From Diphasiastrum complanatum (Eukaryota > Streptophyta > Lycopodiopsida > Lycopodiales > Lycopodiaceae): a DNA stretch of 64,000 bases. A model generated the notes under the pieces. It was given only the letters and a program-made list of their open reading frames with translations. It had not been told where the DNA came from and ran no database searches. A program made the position numbers and the translations under genes. Positions 45,291 through 56,800 of this stretch are shown piece after piece; positions within the stretch are counted from its first letter, which is position 1, and each line of letters starts with the position of its first letter. Location: the NCBI GenBank assembly GCA_029204225.1, contig CM055102.1, forward strand, positions 43,214,744 to 43,278,743, written 5' to 3'.

Positions 45291-45472
45291 CCGTTCCAAA
45301 AGAACTATTTGAATCTAAGCATATCGGCATTTGGACATTTTTATTGATATGATGTTCATAGCGAAAATATTGAAAGATTTTATGTATGTACTTAAAATGG
45401 AATAATGCAGATTTGGAAAGTTGTACGTTTGTGTAATTCGTGTGATTCTGTTTTACAATGTTTATAGCAATG

Positions 45473-45608
45473 TTTTTCCAAGGCTTTTTTCATTCACTTA
45501 CACTATAATTTCATGTACTTTCATTTCTTGTGAAATGAACTTTTTCCAAGGCTTTTTTCATTCACTTACACCATAATTTCATGTACTTTCATTTCTTGTG
45601 ATATGAAC
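45473..45608 (+). repeat. 68-bp tandem duplication
   Basis: 45473-45540 and 45541-45608 are adjacent copies ('tttttccaaggctttttt' to 'tg.aatgaac'), differing by about two bases. Confidence 0.95.
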
Positions 45609-45759
45609 TTTCTTAATGACACGTGCTCACATTTTCTTTGTGATGCTCCTCTAGAAGCCGAATTTTCATGTAAATCTGAAAGATTTTTTTTTTTTGAGCC
45701 TTCTTGCCACAATTCTCAAGTGGACAACAAATAAAAAATTGACACATAGCACATAAAAA

Positions 45760-45885
45760 TTTCGATGGAATGTGCGCATGGACAACCAATGATGGGATTC
45801 CACATGCCACATGCACACTCTGGATTTTTTGTGCACATGGACATTCAATGATGGGCTACCACATTGCGTATGCTCGTTCCAGCCC
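45760..45885 (+). repeat. Diverged 60-65-bp tandem repeat
   Basis: Two related segments each contain 'tgtgc.catggaca..caatgatggg.t.ccacat', starting near 45769 and 45831. More diverged than the 68-bp repeat. Confidence 0.6.
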
Positions 45886-48429
45886 AAATTTTAAAAAATA
45901 AAGTCTCAAAAAATTGAAAAAAAAATGTAAAAAGAAAAGTGTCACACCAAATGTAAAAATCATAAGAAAAAAACCTTGCAATGTGGCACTAGGCAAGGAA
46001 GGCCCGAGGCCTTGCTTCAGGCTCGTATGGTGGGGCCCTCAAGGCATCTACCTCCCACAAAAATTGGGTAAATTGCAAGTTTAGAGATCTAGATTCTAGT
46101 AATCCCGTATTGCCGACGTGGCTTGCAACTTGTTCAATAAATGTAGAGAGTGTCTCAAAGATTCTTGTAATGAGGGCTCTATGGCCTTAACATATATATA
46201 TATTGTATAGATGGTGATCATAGATAGGGTGAGAGCAATGAGCATATCCATTGGCAACATTTAAAGTTTTGCATTCTTTGAAAATTGAGATAAAGGAGTC
46301 AAAGGTTGGATGATGGGGGATGACAATTGGCTAGTTAGTATAATATCTTTGTCCTTTGCTTCTATTTTCATGAAGTGAATATTATTTAGTTCAATCAGCA
46401 TCAGATGTTGCGAACTGCAATCTAATTGTTGATCGTTGCCTGGTTTTGACCTAGTATTGTTAGGTGAGATCTAAGACGCCTTTGGTGGAGCGTTGGCATA
46501 CGTTGCAGCGATTTGTCTTCATGCATGAATAGCGGATGTGGAACACAGTCAGAAGAACAGAAGATTTTAGGAGAAACGTCCGCCATTGTGGACCCCGGGA
46601 GCATGTGAATGCATTATTTTAAAGTCTACCAACTGCTTTGACTTTAGATAGCATCCACACTCCGTGCTCACCATTCTCGTTTCGTCCGATATTTTCATGT
46701 GGTAGTTCCTACTGCGCAGTAGCCGAATCTTGCTACTTCATCTTTCATTAGTATAATTTGAGCTCAAATCTGGATCTGGTCCTCGTTTATTGTGCTTCTC
46801 AATATCCTTCTGTATAATATGTTAAATTTAGAGTCCCTGCTTGATTTTCAGAATCTTAAGAGGTTGATGATGACAATTTCCATTGAATCTAATTTGTAGG
46901 TACTATGCATACTCGCAGGTTGTGGTACAACCTAATAAACAAAAAACAAGAACAATTTGCTAAAGGTTTGAGTCGAACGGTCACTCGAACCTTGAAAATC
47001 CTCGACCTACGTCATTTGAACAGACAAACAAGCATTTCATAGCCTCTCCCCACTTCTCGCTCTTTATATCTCTTTGTCTCTTTACGTTGAACTTAAAAGC
47101 GTTACGTGCGCAAGCTTGTTTGCGAAACCTGTCTTGTCTGCTAAGATTTTCCTTCTCATCTGGCATATTCGTTCGATTGTGCTTCTTCCTTACAAGTTCC
47201 ACCTCGTCAAACGCCAAATCAATACTTTCTTAATGTTTTTCTTTTCTATTACAAAGTCTCACGTCCTTTAACTTCTCTAATATCTGTCCGTTTGCCATGG
47301 TCAGATTTTCTGATATATTTATTCTCTAATCAATATTGCAAAGTCCAGCTCAATGCATTTCTTGGAGTACGTGGACTCGGCGGAAGCTATTTCTGGATTT
47401 CTCCAAACCATGAGCATTGAGAATTCCTGAAGCTGGTCTATGTTTGTCTTTAGTCAGAAACACAAGAAATTATGATACATGCCAGGTTTTCTTGGAAAAG
47501 GTTCTGATAGACAAATTCACTGTAATTGCTTGGCTTGGTTCAAATTTCTAGAACTCCTTGGCCACGGCATCTGGAGTCTGGATGATCTGGAGTCGCCTAA
47601 GGCTTTACTCCCACCACTTAACAACTCGGTAACAAGCACCAAAACGAAGATACAACAAAACAATCAGGTGTGAACGTTGTGCACTCTCACCCAGTCTCTG
47701 TTTCAAAATAATTTTGTTCAAACTTCAAAGCATCTAAGAAAAGGAGAGAACGAAGTAGCAGAAATCACTAAAATCCAATAGATGGAGTGACATAGAACAC
47801 TGATGGTGGGGTAGGATGGATAACCTTATTACATAACCTATTATGTGGGGTAGGATGGGGATCACCCTATAACAAAACCTATCATTGAGTGCTATGCATC
47901 CTATATAATCCACATGCATTGTTCCTCTGAAATGCTCATATTACACACATGGACAAGTTTTTAAAATTTGAACTCTTTGGTTCCCAATTGATGGCAAACA
48001 TTCTCTAGAAAATATCTTATCCCATATGACTTTTCCTTCCCAAGTTAGAGAATCAAGATTGAAGAACTGTAAGTTTGTTTGGATATCCTTAAGTGTACCT
48101 TACACAACGTTTCTTAGATACTTGGTTTGACGTGTCCGCCTTAACTTGATGCGTGAGTTCAAACCTGATTCACGTCAAAGTTGGATAGAATGTTGCATAT
48201 AAAAATATTCCAATCACATGCCATTATTAGTTTGGTACATTTGTGAAGTTCATTATCAAATGAAATCTTTGACTAGGCCCTACAAGCCCACTAGGTAATT
48301 TAAACAAAACCACATAGAAAATTTTATGTCATAATCATGATGGGATGTCAAATGTTGACTTTAAGCCTTTTAACTAAGGAGTACTCCTTAGTATCCCAAC
48401 TTTAATTTAGTCCATCCTTGAATAAGGTG
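45886..48429. other. Unassigned DNA
   Basis: About 2.5 kb with no recognised gene or element. Small structures only: an (AT)n run near 46193-46203, and a 39-bp-period repeat of 'gtggggtaggatgg' at 47806 and 47845. ORFs of 60-80 codons are not supported by any motif. Confidence 0.4.
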
Positions 48430-48950
48430 ATGCACTAGAAGCCATCTTAGTCCCAACTACAAATCCATGCTCTCTATGATCAAAGAAGCCAAAGCTATTG
48501 GCTTGCCAAAATCATTTTCCAAGGAGATTAAGCCATGTGAGGCTTGTGTTATTGCTAAATCTCACAAGAAGCCATTTACAACATCTTCTATCAAGAGTAA
48601 GCATCTTTTGGATTTGATCCACTCGGATGTGCATTTTTCATCAACTATAAGCAAGGGAGGAGCCACTTGTTTTGTTACTTTCATTGATGATTTTACAAGA
48701 TTTACTTGGATATATCTTCTTGCTTCTAAATCTATGGTGTTTGATCATTTCCTTATTTTCAAAGCTTACGTTGAAAAGCAATTCTCATTCAAGACTAAAG
48801 TTTTTAGATGTGATGGAGGTGGAGAGTATATCTCCAATAAATTTCATGACTATTGTGAGCTTAAAGGCATCAAAAGGGAGTTCTCTTGTGCCTACTCTCC
48901 ATCTTAAAATGGAGTGGCCGAGAGAAAGAATAGATCCCTATGTGAATGTG
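48430..48950 (+). pseudogene. Copia GAG-pre-integrase and integrase core
   Basis: The plus strand gives SHLSPNYKSMLSMI, CEACVIAKSHKKPF, LLDLIHSDVHFSS (first D), VTFIDDFTRFTWIYLL, FRCDGGGEYIS (second D; DGG instead of DNG), YSPS, a TAA, then NGVAERKNRSLCECAKAM (E). The stop sits where Gln is usual, so it looks like a CAA-to-TAA change. The N-terminal gag and protease are absent to the left. Confidence 0.9.
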
Positions 48951-50061
48951 CAAAAGCTATGAGAATCGAGGCACCTTTGCCAAAAGACTTTTGGGGAGAA
49001 GCCATAAGTTGTGCAAATTATCTTTGCAATAGACTTCCACATATTGCTCTTGGACGAAAGTCACCATATGAGATCTTATATTTGAATAAGCCTAAGATTG
49101 ATCACCTTAGAGTTTTTGGATGCATATGCTTTGTCTATATTCCCTTGGAAACAAGGAAGAAGGATGATCCTAGTTCTTGCAAATGGATCATGGTTGGATA
49201 CTCACCCACCAAAAAGGCTTATAGAGTCTTTGTGCTCTCTACTTATCAAGTCATTGAAAGTAGAGATGTTATTTTCCATGAAGATCAAAATTCATCTTTT
49301 GAAGGGGTCGAGATCAAGTCATCTATAGATGCATTACCAACTATTGTTATTGAAGACAATTATGATGTGATGGGGCCGATAATTGAAGAGGAGTCTCCTC
49401 GGATTTTTTCACCAAAAAGATCTATGAGAGATAGATCCGACCTAAGAGGCTCTCATATGTTGATAAAGACAAGCAAGTGGATCTTGATTCCAGTAATTAT
49501 AATTTTTTTTGTCTCTCATGAAGAGCCAAAAAATGTACAAGAGGCACTCAATACCAAGGAGTGGTATGATGCCATGAAACAACAATATGATGCATTGATC
49601 ACCAACAATACTTGGGAGCTTGTGGATCCACCATCCAACAAGCATGTGATTGGTTGCAAGTGGGTATTTCAAATCAAATACAATCATGATGGCACCATCA
49701 ACAAGTTCAAGGCAAGATTATGTGCCAAAGGATTTGCTCAAATCCATGGCCTTGACTATGAGGAGACCTTTGCACTGTTGCAAAGATGGCGACAATAAGA
49801 ATTCTTATTTCTCTTGCTTGTTTTTTCAAATGGAAGGTGTTCCAATCAGATGTATCCAATGCTTTTTTAAATGGTTATCTTGAGGAGGAGATTTATATGG
49901 AACAACCTCAAGGATTCATCAAGGATGAGTCCAAAGTGTGCTTGCTCTTCAAAAGTCTTTATGGACTAAAGCAAGCACCAAGATCATCATACTCAAGACT
50001 CAACACTTTTCTCATCTCGCTAGGATTTGTCCTTAGTGAGTATGATCCTTCCATTTTATGA
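48914..50061 (+). pseudogene. Copia integrase C-terminus and RT, frameshifted
   Basis: A 294-codon frame: FWGEAISCANYLCNRLPHIALG, SPYEILYLNKPKIDHLRVFGC, YSPTKKAYRVF, VIESRDVIFHE, an acidic linker, then RT from EEPKNVQEALNTKEWYDAMKQQY to CKWVFQIKYNHDGTINKFKARLCAKGF and DYEETFA. Near 49775 one base appears lost; RT continues in the next frame with FKWKVFQSDVSNAFLNGYLEEEIYM and LFKSLYGLKQAPRSSYSRL. It stops before the YVDD block at 50061. Confidence 0.9.
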
Positions 50062-50580
50062 TAAAAGGCCAAGCATTGTAGGATCTTTGGTTGTACTTGT
50101 TTTGTCATCATCACCCTTGATGATAGAACTAAAGAAGATCTTTCATCAAGGAAGGGCATATTTGTTGGCTATAGTGAAGTAAGCATGGCTTACAAGGTTT
50201 ACATTCCTTCAATAGGAGAAGTTACCATTTCTAGAGATGTCATCTTTGAGGAAGGCATTGTACCAAAGAAAGTTGATGTTGATGAAACTAATAATCTTCA
50301 TTTTGTTTCTCAAAGCTTTCTTGATGGTGATGGATCTATGGATGATGATGGTGGAGATGCCTCTCCAAGTCAAGTTCCAAGAAGATCCTCAAGGCAAAAG
50401 GAAAAGCCAACAAGGCTTACATATGATGAGAAGGGTAAGCAAGTTGTGGAAGCTACAAACTTGACTTTACTCACATGTTTTGGTGCATCTTCTTGTGTGG
50501 ATGATGTTATGCATATGGATGGTTGTATTCATGAAAAGGGATTAGAGATGGTAGGCTCTTCAAGCTTAACATTTGTGTGA
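50062..50580 (+). pseudogene. Second copia integrase C-terminus and linker, joined to a truncated RT
   Basis: Directly after the RT fragment the sequence returns to an integrase C-terminus: CRIFGCTCFVIITLDDRTKED, GIFVGYSEVSMAYKVYIPS, EVTISRDVIFEEG, then an acidic linker with PRRSSRQKEKPTRLTYDEKGK. This order (RT, then integrase) cannot come from one element, so 50061 is a junction between two elements. What follows the linker is not RT. Confidence 0.85.
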
Positions 50581-51412
50581 AAACTAATCACATGTTGGAA
50601 GTGAAGGAAGCCAAGGGAGAGCTCATTTCTCAAGAGGAGAGGATGGAGCACTCAAATCTCAATTCCATGGATGATGACTCTTATGTCACATCAAGAATGG
50701 TGTTTCTTATGTGATTGAAAGTGTTTCAAATGGTGGTGATGTCAAAGAGACTTCAAGGATCAAGGAGGAGCAGCAAGAAGATGATCTTGAGGAGTCATCT
50801 CAAGGTTCAAGTGTACCAGGGATTGAGGAGGAGAGTCCTTCTTCTCGGGTTATGATTCCAAGAAGAGTCTCTCACATTTCAAGTAGTATACATCTCATGC
50901 TTGCTTCTCTTATGTCATTTGATAAATCAATTTGCTTTAGTGAGACTTTTGTATCTCAAAGTTGGAGTAAAGGCATACTAGTTGAGTATGATGTCTCTCA
51001 TGAGAACATAGTTGATGTTCTTAATGGTTTGGAATAAATTAGAAAGCAATGGTTATTTCATCAAATGTGTGCTCTTGAGTCTTGCAAGAGCAAGAGTGAT
51101 TTGTTCACTCATAGTGTGAAAATTTGTGTTTTTTCATGCATTGAGGCAAATTGTAAACTCTTTGTGATAGTAAGTGAATCATTCGCTAAGGACACTTATC
51201 TCCATAATGAAGTATTAAGCCTCATGAGATCTGAGATTAGCATGGAGTCCAAGCATAAAGACATGATGCAAACTCTTTCTCATTTTAGCATTCATAGTCT
51301 TACCAATCTTGATGTGACTAATTCTCAAGATTTTGGTAACATGATGATGGATCTTTGTGATCCTATTGAGTCAAGGAGTGTTGGGTTTATCTCCTCTACT
51401 CTCCCATATTAA
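50581..51412 (+). pseudogene. Non-RT coding-like stretch after a copia integrase linker
   Basis: Two plus-strand ORFs (50711-51037, 108 codons; 51065-51412, 115 codons) in the interval where RT is expected. The first starts with an acidic Glu/Ser-rich segment and contains RRVSHISSSIHLMLASLMSF; the second has CIEANCKLFVIVSESFAKD. No RT, RNase H or known domain. The arrangement echoes 34817-36546, though I see no clear sequence match between them. Confidence 0.4.
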
Positions 51413-52062
51413 TCTAGTTCCATTCAGAATGCTGCATATTTACTTACATTGTCACGCAGCTCAACTACTGAAGATGCAGAGAAGAAGGCCAACATATCGG
51501 AATTGACCGACATATCGGGCTAGACCCAACTTGGCCAACTTATCGGAGAAACCTGACTTATCCGTCATATCGGAGAAGTCTGACTTATCGAGCCTACTCA
51601 CGCCCACCTTCTGTACTATGCAACTAACTTGACAATGACAGTAGCCACAATCTTCTTCTTGACGACACAACGGCTCCACACCATCTTTTGTACACTCATC
51701 TGCACAAATGAAAACAAAAATTGTATATAGATAACCATTGTAATATATCCATGTAGTTAAAGAGAAAAACATTGTACATGCTTTCATGCATTGATTCTTT
51801 CTTCAGATGGATCTTCAGTAATAAGCTCATAGTTTTTAAAGTTTGTAATTAGCTTTGTGAGCATGTGGTTTCACCTGCAATTGTCTTATGCCTGCATCAC
51901 TGACTTGATATTCATTACGTTTAATCTGAATAAAGTGTTGTCTAGTTCTGCATTCAGATTCTTTGTCAATATTGCATGCTTTACTCTCTGTCTGACTTTT
52001 TGATTGCTTTGTCTGATTGTCTGCTCTTCACTTCCACAACCATCATGCAATCAAGTTGCCGT
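51413..52062. other. Unassigned DNA with a short 'acttatcgg' reiteration
   Basis: Between 51496 and 51592 the motif 'atatcgg'/'acttatcgg' recurs about six times, including a near-repeat of 'atcggagaa..ctgacttatc' at about 51541 and 51570. On the minus strand it encodes repeated DKSDFSD / DKSGFSD. No gene recognised. Confidence 0.45.
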
Positions 52063-53695
52063 GACATACCAACAGCAACATCACCAATATTTGTAGTATA
52101 AACGGGTATCGTTCCTACTGGAGAACAATGAAAGGGCTAATACTATCATTATTATTGCAAATAAGGAAATAAACCATGAATGAATGGAGTGGAAGGTGAT
52201 TTCGGTTAAGTTGGTTGTCTACGGACATTTCAGCAATGAGGCAGCCAAGACCACCTTTGGTTTATATATAATCAAACACCGAAAAATATTGAATACTTCA
52301 TTACAGTTTTCGGATTCAAATGGGAGCGAAACTCAAGAAAGCAAATACTTCGGCAAAGAAGAAGCTACATTGTGGAATCTGTTCCTTTATCCTGACAGTA
52401 GCTTATCATGAATCTAACTCCTATAACATATGCAAATAATAAGATTGTAGGCTAGAAACACTTCACTAGTCAGTTCCAATCCAATCACTGTGTATAGACA
52501 TGAACAATACGGTGTCATAAACTTTCTATTACCAAAACGAATCACCATGAAAAGCACAAGAGGCATTCACAATATAAACAAGTTTGATTCAAAAACACTC
52601 AGATTTACATTATCTGTATTCACCATTTGCAGAGTACAAAGAATGCATTACAGTCTCCAGACACTACAAAGAAGAGGGATTGCTACACCTTTATACAAGA
52701 ATCAAAGAACACAAAGGTTCTAAACTTGTAGATCAATAGCAAAAACAGTAAATCTATATTAAAGCACCAATAGAGCAACACAAACTTCTGTTCTATATTG
52801 TGTCTGAATGAATGCTAATGAGAAAGCCTAACAAGTTATAGCCACAAAAATTCATGCAAGAGACTAAGGTCTTATTAACTGTCTGCAAGAGACAAGCAAA
52901 TAAGAATTTAACATGTGGAATAGGGCTTCATAAGCCAATACATTGCTACCACACAAATCTAGCAATTAGAAAATAGAGTAGATAGTGGTGATTCGACTGT
53001 AGATAGCCATTGGTTTTGGAAAACAGCCACTAAAAATTGTCATATAGAATGTTGGAAGTGTACTGCTGACCCGTTGAAGGCTGTCGTTAGATCCGCTACT
53101 GTTGAAGGCTGTCGTTAGATCCGCTACTGGATGTTTTACAAAATCAGAGGCCCTCAAATCTATTTCTCGCTTTCTCAATTAATCCTTTAGTTCTTAGTAA
53201 TTTCTTGAATATATCAAAACTGCTTATAGAATTGCCATTTGCCTAGATATAGTCGCTGAAGGCTGAAGAGAATGGTTGGCGCTAGTTTGATGATGAAGAA
53301 CGAGAGTAGGCTGCCTATAAAAGACTGTAAGAAATGCGCTGAAGGCTCCTGAAAATGCTTTGAATTTGTTGAAGGAATCTGTGCCTTTGTAGATGGCCGC
53401 TTGATGGAAAATGTCCACGAGAATGCGTTGGAAGTCAAATGTCTGGAAGGAATTGGCAAATGGTCGTAGGAAATGCACTGGAATGATGGCTGCCTACTGA
53501 CTATCTAAAAACCACTTGTAGAAGAAGGAGAGGTGGCCGCTACTACATGTGCTGCTTGAAGGTATGTAGAAGTGCGTTGATAGCTTGTGTGAGAGGAAGA
53601 GAGTGCTGCCTTCACTGCTCTAGAAACTGCCAAAAAGACTCTTAGTAATCCGCTACTTGAAGAAGACGATGGTGGGCTGCTAGAATGCCCTGTAG
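52063..53695 (-). mobile_element. Long direct-repeat copy 1, probable 3' LTR of a non-autonomous element
   Basis: Matches 54785-56075 along its length in the same orientation (for example 'tttgtagtataaacgggtatcgttcctactgg', 'aatggagtggaaggtgatttcgg', 'gagtacaaag', 'ctgcttgaaggtatgtagaagtgc'). It carries about 350 bp that copy 2 lacks (about 53100-53470), next to an internal duplication of 'gttgaaggctgtcgttagatccgctactg' at 53073-53129. Orientation is inferred from the PBS beside copy 2. No coding sequence. Confidence 0.7.
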
Positions 53696-53698
53696 AAA

Positions 53699-53703
<5 letters not shown>

Positions 53704-53747
<44 letters not shown>
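53704..53747. repeat. (AG)22 microsatellite
   Basis: Uninterrupted AG dinucleotides exactly at the edge of the long direct repeat; on the minus strand it is a CT tract. Confidence 0.95.
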
Positions 53748-53749
<2 letters not shown>

Positions 53750-54740
53750 AGTGCGACAGCTGCCTCAATTGTAGCCTTTGAAAATATGTGATTAGGATTG
53801 CCCTTCAATAGACACATAGGCCTGTACTTTAGATGTGGCCTTAATATATAATGCCTTCCGCAAAGAGAGTAAAAATAGGCCTTTCAAAAAGCATGTCTCA
53901 AAGAAGAGTATATCTTTAGAAATATATGTAGCTTTACAAAGCAAAGTCTGGCCTCTATCACAACTTTAAGACATGAGCTTTAGCAAACACGAATCTATCG
54001 TTCAAATTGGGAATTCGACCCTCGACATATAGAATGTGTCTATAGTGATGTCTTAAGCACAAAGGTTTCAACATTAAATACCACCTAAGTTATATGCTAG
54101 GCATTGTGATAAACATAAAGATTTAGGATTTAGTAATAAAGGCCGTAAACATTGATAAATTGTCGTAATCGGGTCACCACATGTCCCCCTCCTCAAGTGT
54201 GCAACGACTCGCAAACATTCTGAGTACATAACATTGTTGAATTTGGGCAACAATCTTCACATAACTTGAAAAATTAGCATTTGTCAGAAACAGTCTTTAG
54301 ACAACATCAACAAATATTAAATACCACTGCGTCAGCAACTTCGGCATCTTGGACAGCACCATAGCCTCAAAACAGGCTTTTATTCAGCTTGAAGACCCTG
54401 TGAAAAACTAAAATAAAACAAAACAAAGAAAGAAAAAGAAAAACCCGACTCTGGAAAAGCATAGATAGAAGCTTGCTTATAAAAAACCAGAGTCTTATTG
54501 ATATGACAACTAATCTTCAGACTGTACATAACAAAAACTAAACCCATTCACAAACTATAGATAATTTTAAGAATTCTACAAGAAATCGAAAATAGAGAAT
54601 CAAAAGTGGAATGACGAGTCAGGGTGGTCGAAACTCAGATCTAACTCTTCCTTTTCTGAAATTCTTGATGAACTGGAACAGTAACCTGTGAATATCAAAA
54701 CTATAAACAAGAATCAAAATAATGACAAAACATCCTATTT
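53748..54740 (-). mobile_element. Short internal domain, no coding capacity
   Basis: About 1 kb between the two long repeats. No gag or pol motif on either strand; longest frames are under 75 codons and match nothing. Together with the PBS-like site this fits a LARD/TRIM-style element that depends on another element's enzymes. Confidence 0.6.
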
Positions 54741-54769
54741 GGCATTGCTCCTTGGCAACGGTGCCAAAA
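54741..54769 (-). other. Probable primer-binding site, tRNA-Asp-like
   Basis: The minus strand reads TTTTGGCACCGTTGCCAAGG. Tat/Athila/Ogre-type plant gypsy elements commonly have TGGCGCCGTTGCCGGGGA here, so this is a close variant. It contains a perfect TTGGCA...TGCCAA inverted repeat. It lies 15 bp from the end of repeat copy 2. Confidence 0.65.
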
Positions 54770-54782
54770 TTGGTTTATCTAA

Positions 54783-56078
54783 CGAGTCGCGACATACCAA
54801 TAGCAAAATGATAGATATTTGTAGTATAAACGGGTATCGTTCCTACTGGAGAGCAATAAAAGGGCTAATACTATCATTATTAGTGAAAATAAGGAAATAA
54901 CCAAGAATGAATGGAGTGGAAGGTGATTTCGGTTAAGTTGGTCATCTACAGACGTTTCACAACAATGAGACAGCCAAGACCACCTTTGGGTTATATACAA
55001 TCAACACGGAGAGATATTGAATACTTCATTATAGTTTTCAGATTCAAATGGGAATGAACCTCAAGAAAACAAATACTTCGGCAAAGAAGGAGCTACACAG
55101 TGGAATCTGTTCCTCTATCTTGATAGTAGCTTATCATGAATCTAACTCCTATGACCTACGCAAATCATAAGATTGTAGGCTAAAAACACTTCATTAGTCA
55201 GTTCCAATCCAAATCATTGTGTATAGACATAAACAATATAGTGCCATAACCTTTCTATTACCAAAATGAATCACCATGAAAAGCACAGAAGGTATTCACA
55301 ATAGAAACAAGTTGTGTTATTCAGAAACACTCAAGTTTACATTATCTGTATTCACCATTTGCAGAGTACAAAGATATGTGCATTACAGTCTAGACACTAC
55401 AAAGAAGAGGGATTGCTACACCTCTATACAAGAATCAGAGAACACAAAGGTTCTGAACTTGTAGATCAATAGCAAAAATAGTAAATCTACATCAAAGCAC
55501 CAAAAGAGCAACATAGACTTTGATTTTACATTGTGTTTGAATGAATGCTAATGAGAAACCTTGACAAGTTATAGCCACAGAAACCTGTGCAAGAGTCTAA
55601 GGTCTTGGTAACTGACTGCAAGAGACAAGAAAATAAGCATTTAACATGTGGAATTGGGCTTCATAAGCCAATACATTGCTGCCAAATAGATCTAGCAGTT
55701 AAAATAGGGTTGATAGTGGTGATTCTGACTGTAGATAGCCACTGGTTCTAGAAAACAGCCACTAAAAACTGCCATATAGAATGTTGGAAGTGCATTGTTG
55801 ACCGGTTGAAGCCTGTCGTTAAGTCTACTACTGGGTGGCAAATGGTTGTAGGAAATGCGCTGGAATGATGGTTGCCTGCTAACTGCCTGAAAACCGACTG
55901 TAGAAGAAGTAGAGGTGGCCGCTACTACACGTGCTGCTTGAAGGTATGTAGAAGTGCATTGACAGCCTGTGTGAGAGGAAGAGAGCACTATCTTCACTGC
56001 TCTAGAAATTGCCAAATAGACTCTTAGTAAACCGGTGCTTGAAGAAGACGATGGTGGGCTGCTAGAATGCCCTATCAT
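54783..56078 (-). mobile_element. Long direct-repeat copy 2, probable 5' LTR
   Basis: Second copy of the 52063-53695 repeat, shorter because the 53100-53470 segment is missing. The right edge of similarity is at 'ggctgctagaatgccct' (about 56075). The left edge ('gacatacc.aagc-like') is beside the PBS. Divergence from copy 1 is substantial, so the insertion is old. Confidence 0.7.
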
Positions 56079-56294
56079 CCTGATGTTGAGCACAAGAATC
56101 GACATTCACACAATCAATGATAGCTAAACTATGACTCCAGTTTATGATGTCAGTAGATTCAACATACTGACCTTTTTCGTGGGTGGATTGGTATGGCTCA
56201 AACACTGAATCAGTAGTAAAAGATCATTTGTCATGAATTCGTGTGGGTTTGAGTAATCGATGGTAACAGAACTATCTCAATTTCCAAATGTGAC
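56079..56294. other. Unassigned junction between two retroelements
   Basis: Separates the direct repeat from a gypsy protease fragment; no feature seen. Confidence 0.4.
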
Positions 56295-56800
56295 TCAGCC
56301 TTTGCTCCAATCGTAAAGGACTCTTGCATTGGTGAGCCAAGGGCGACCAAGTAGTAACTCATAGGAATAGGCATTGCTAGGAATGTCGAGTACAACGAGG
56401 TCTATGGAAAACTTCAGGCCTCCTAGTTTGATCATTAGCACTTGTGGAAGGAAACCGGTAGGTCGGACCACACTTTGATCAACCATCCTAAGCTGACAAG
56501 TGGGTTTGGTGAGTTTGTCTTTCAGATTTTATTATATCATGAGGGAGGTGGAAATGATGTTGACACTAGAACCTCCATCTAGTACAGCAGCGAGGACTTC
56601 GCGAGATTGGCGATGGGTATCTAGAATTTTGATATTGACCCTTTCACTGAGTGGATTTGTGAGATGTAATGGCATTTCGGGCAACTCATCAGCCGTTTCC
56701 CCAGATCGGCACAAAAAGCACTACCTGGCAGCATGCCTCCTACATAAACATTCATGGCCATTCTGAAGTTCAAGGAACTTCCAAGCATCTTTCTTAAGTT
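56295..56800 (-). pseudogene. Ty3/gypsy aspartic protease fragment
   Basis: The minus strand encodes VLAAVLDGGSSVNIISTSLMI (active site D-G-G instead of D-S/T-G, as also seen at 62.7 kb), then QLRMVDQSVVRPTGFLPQVL, LDIPSNAYSYELLLGRPWLTNARVLYDW. This matches the retropepsin-like domain of plant gypsy elements. It is a second protease, separate from the one at 62269-62757, so it belongs to another element or a rearranged copy. Confidence 0.82.

Noticed and set aside
46981-47271. Overlapping 78- and 65-codon ORFs as a possible host gene
   Set aside because: No recognised domain or splice sites; antisense overlap suggests chance open frames.
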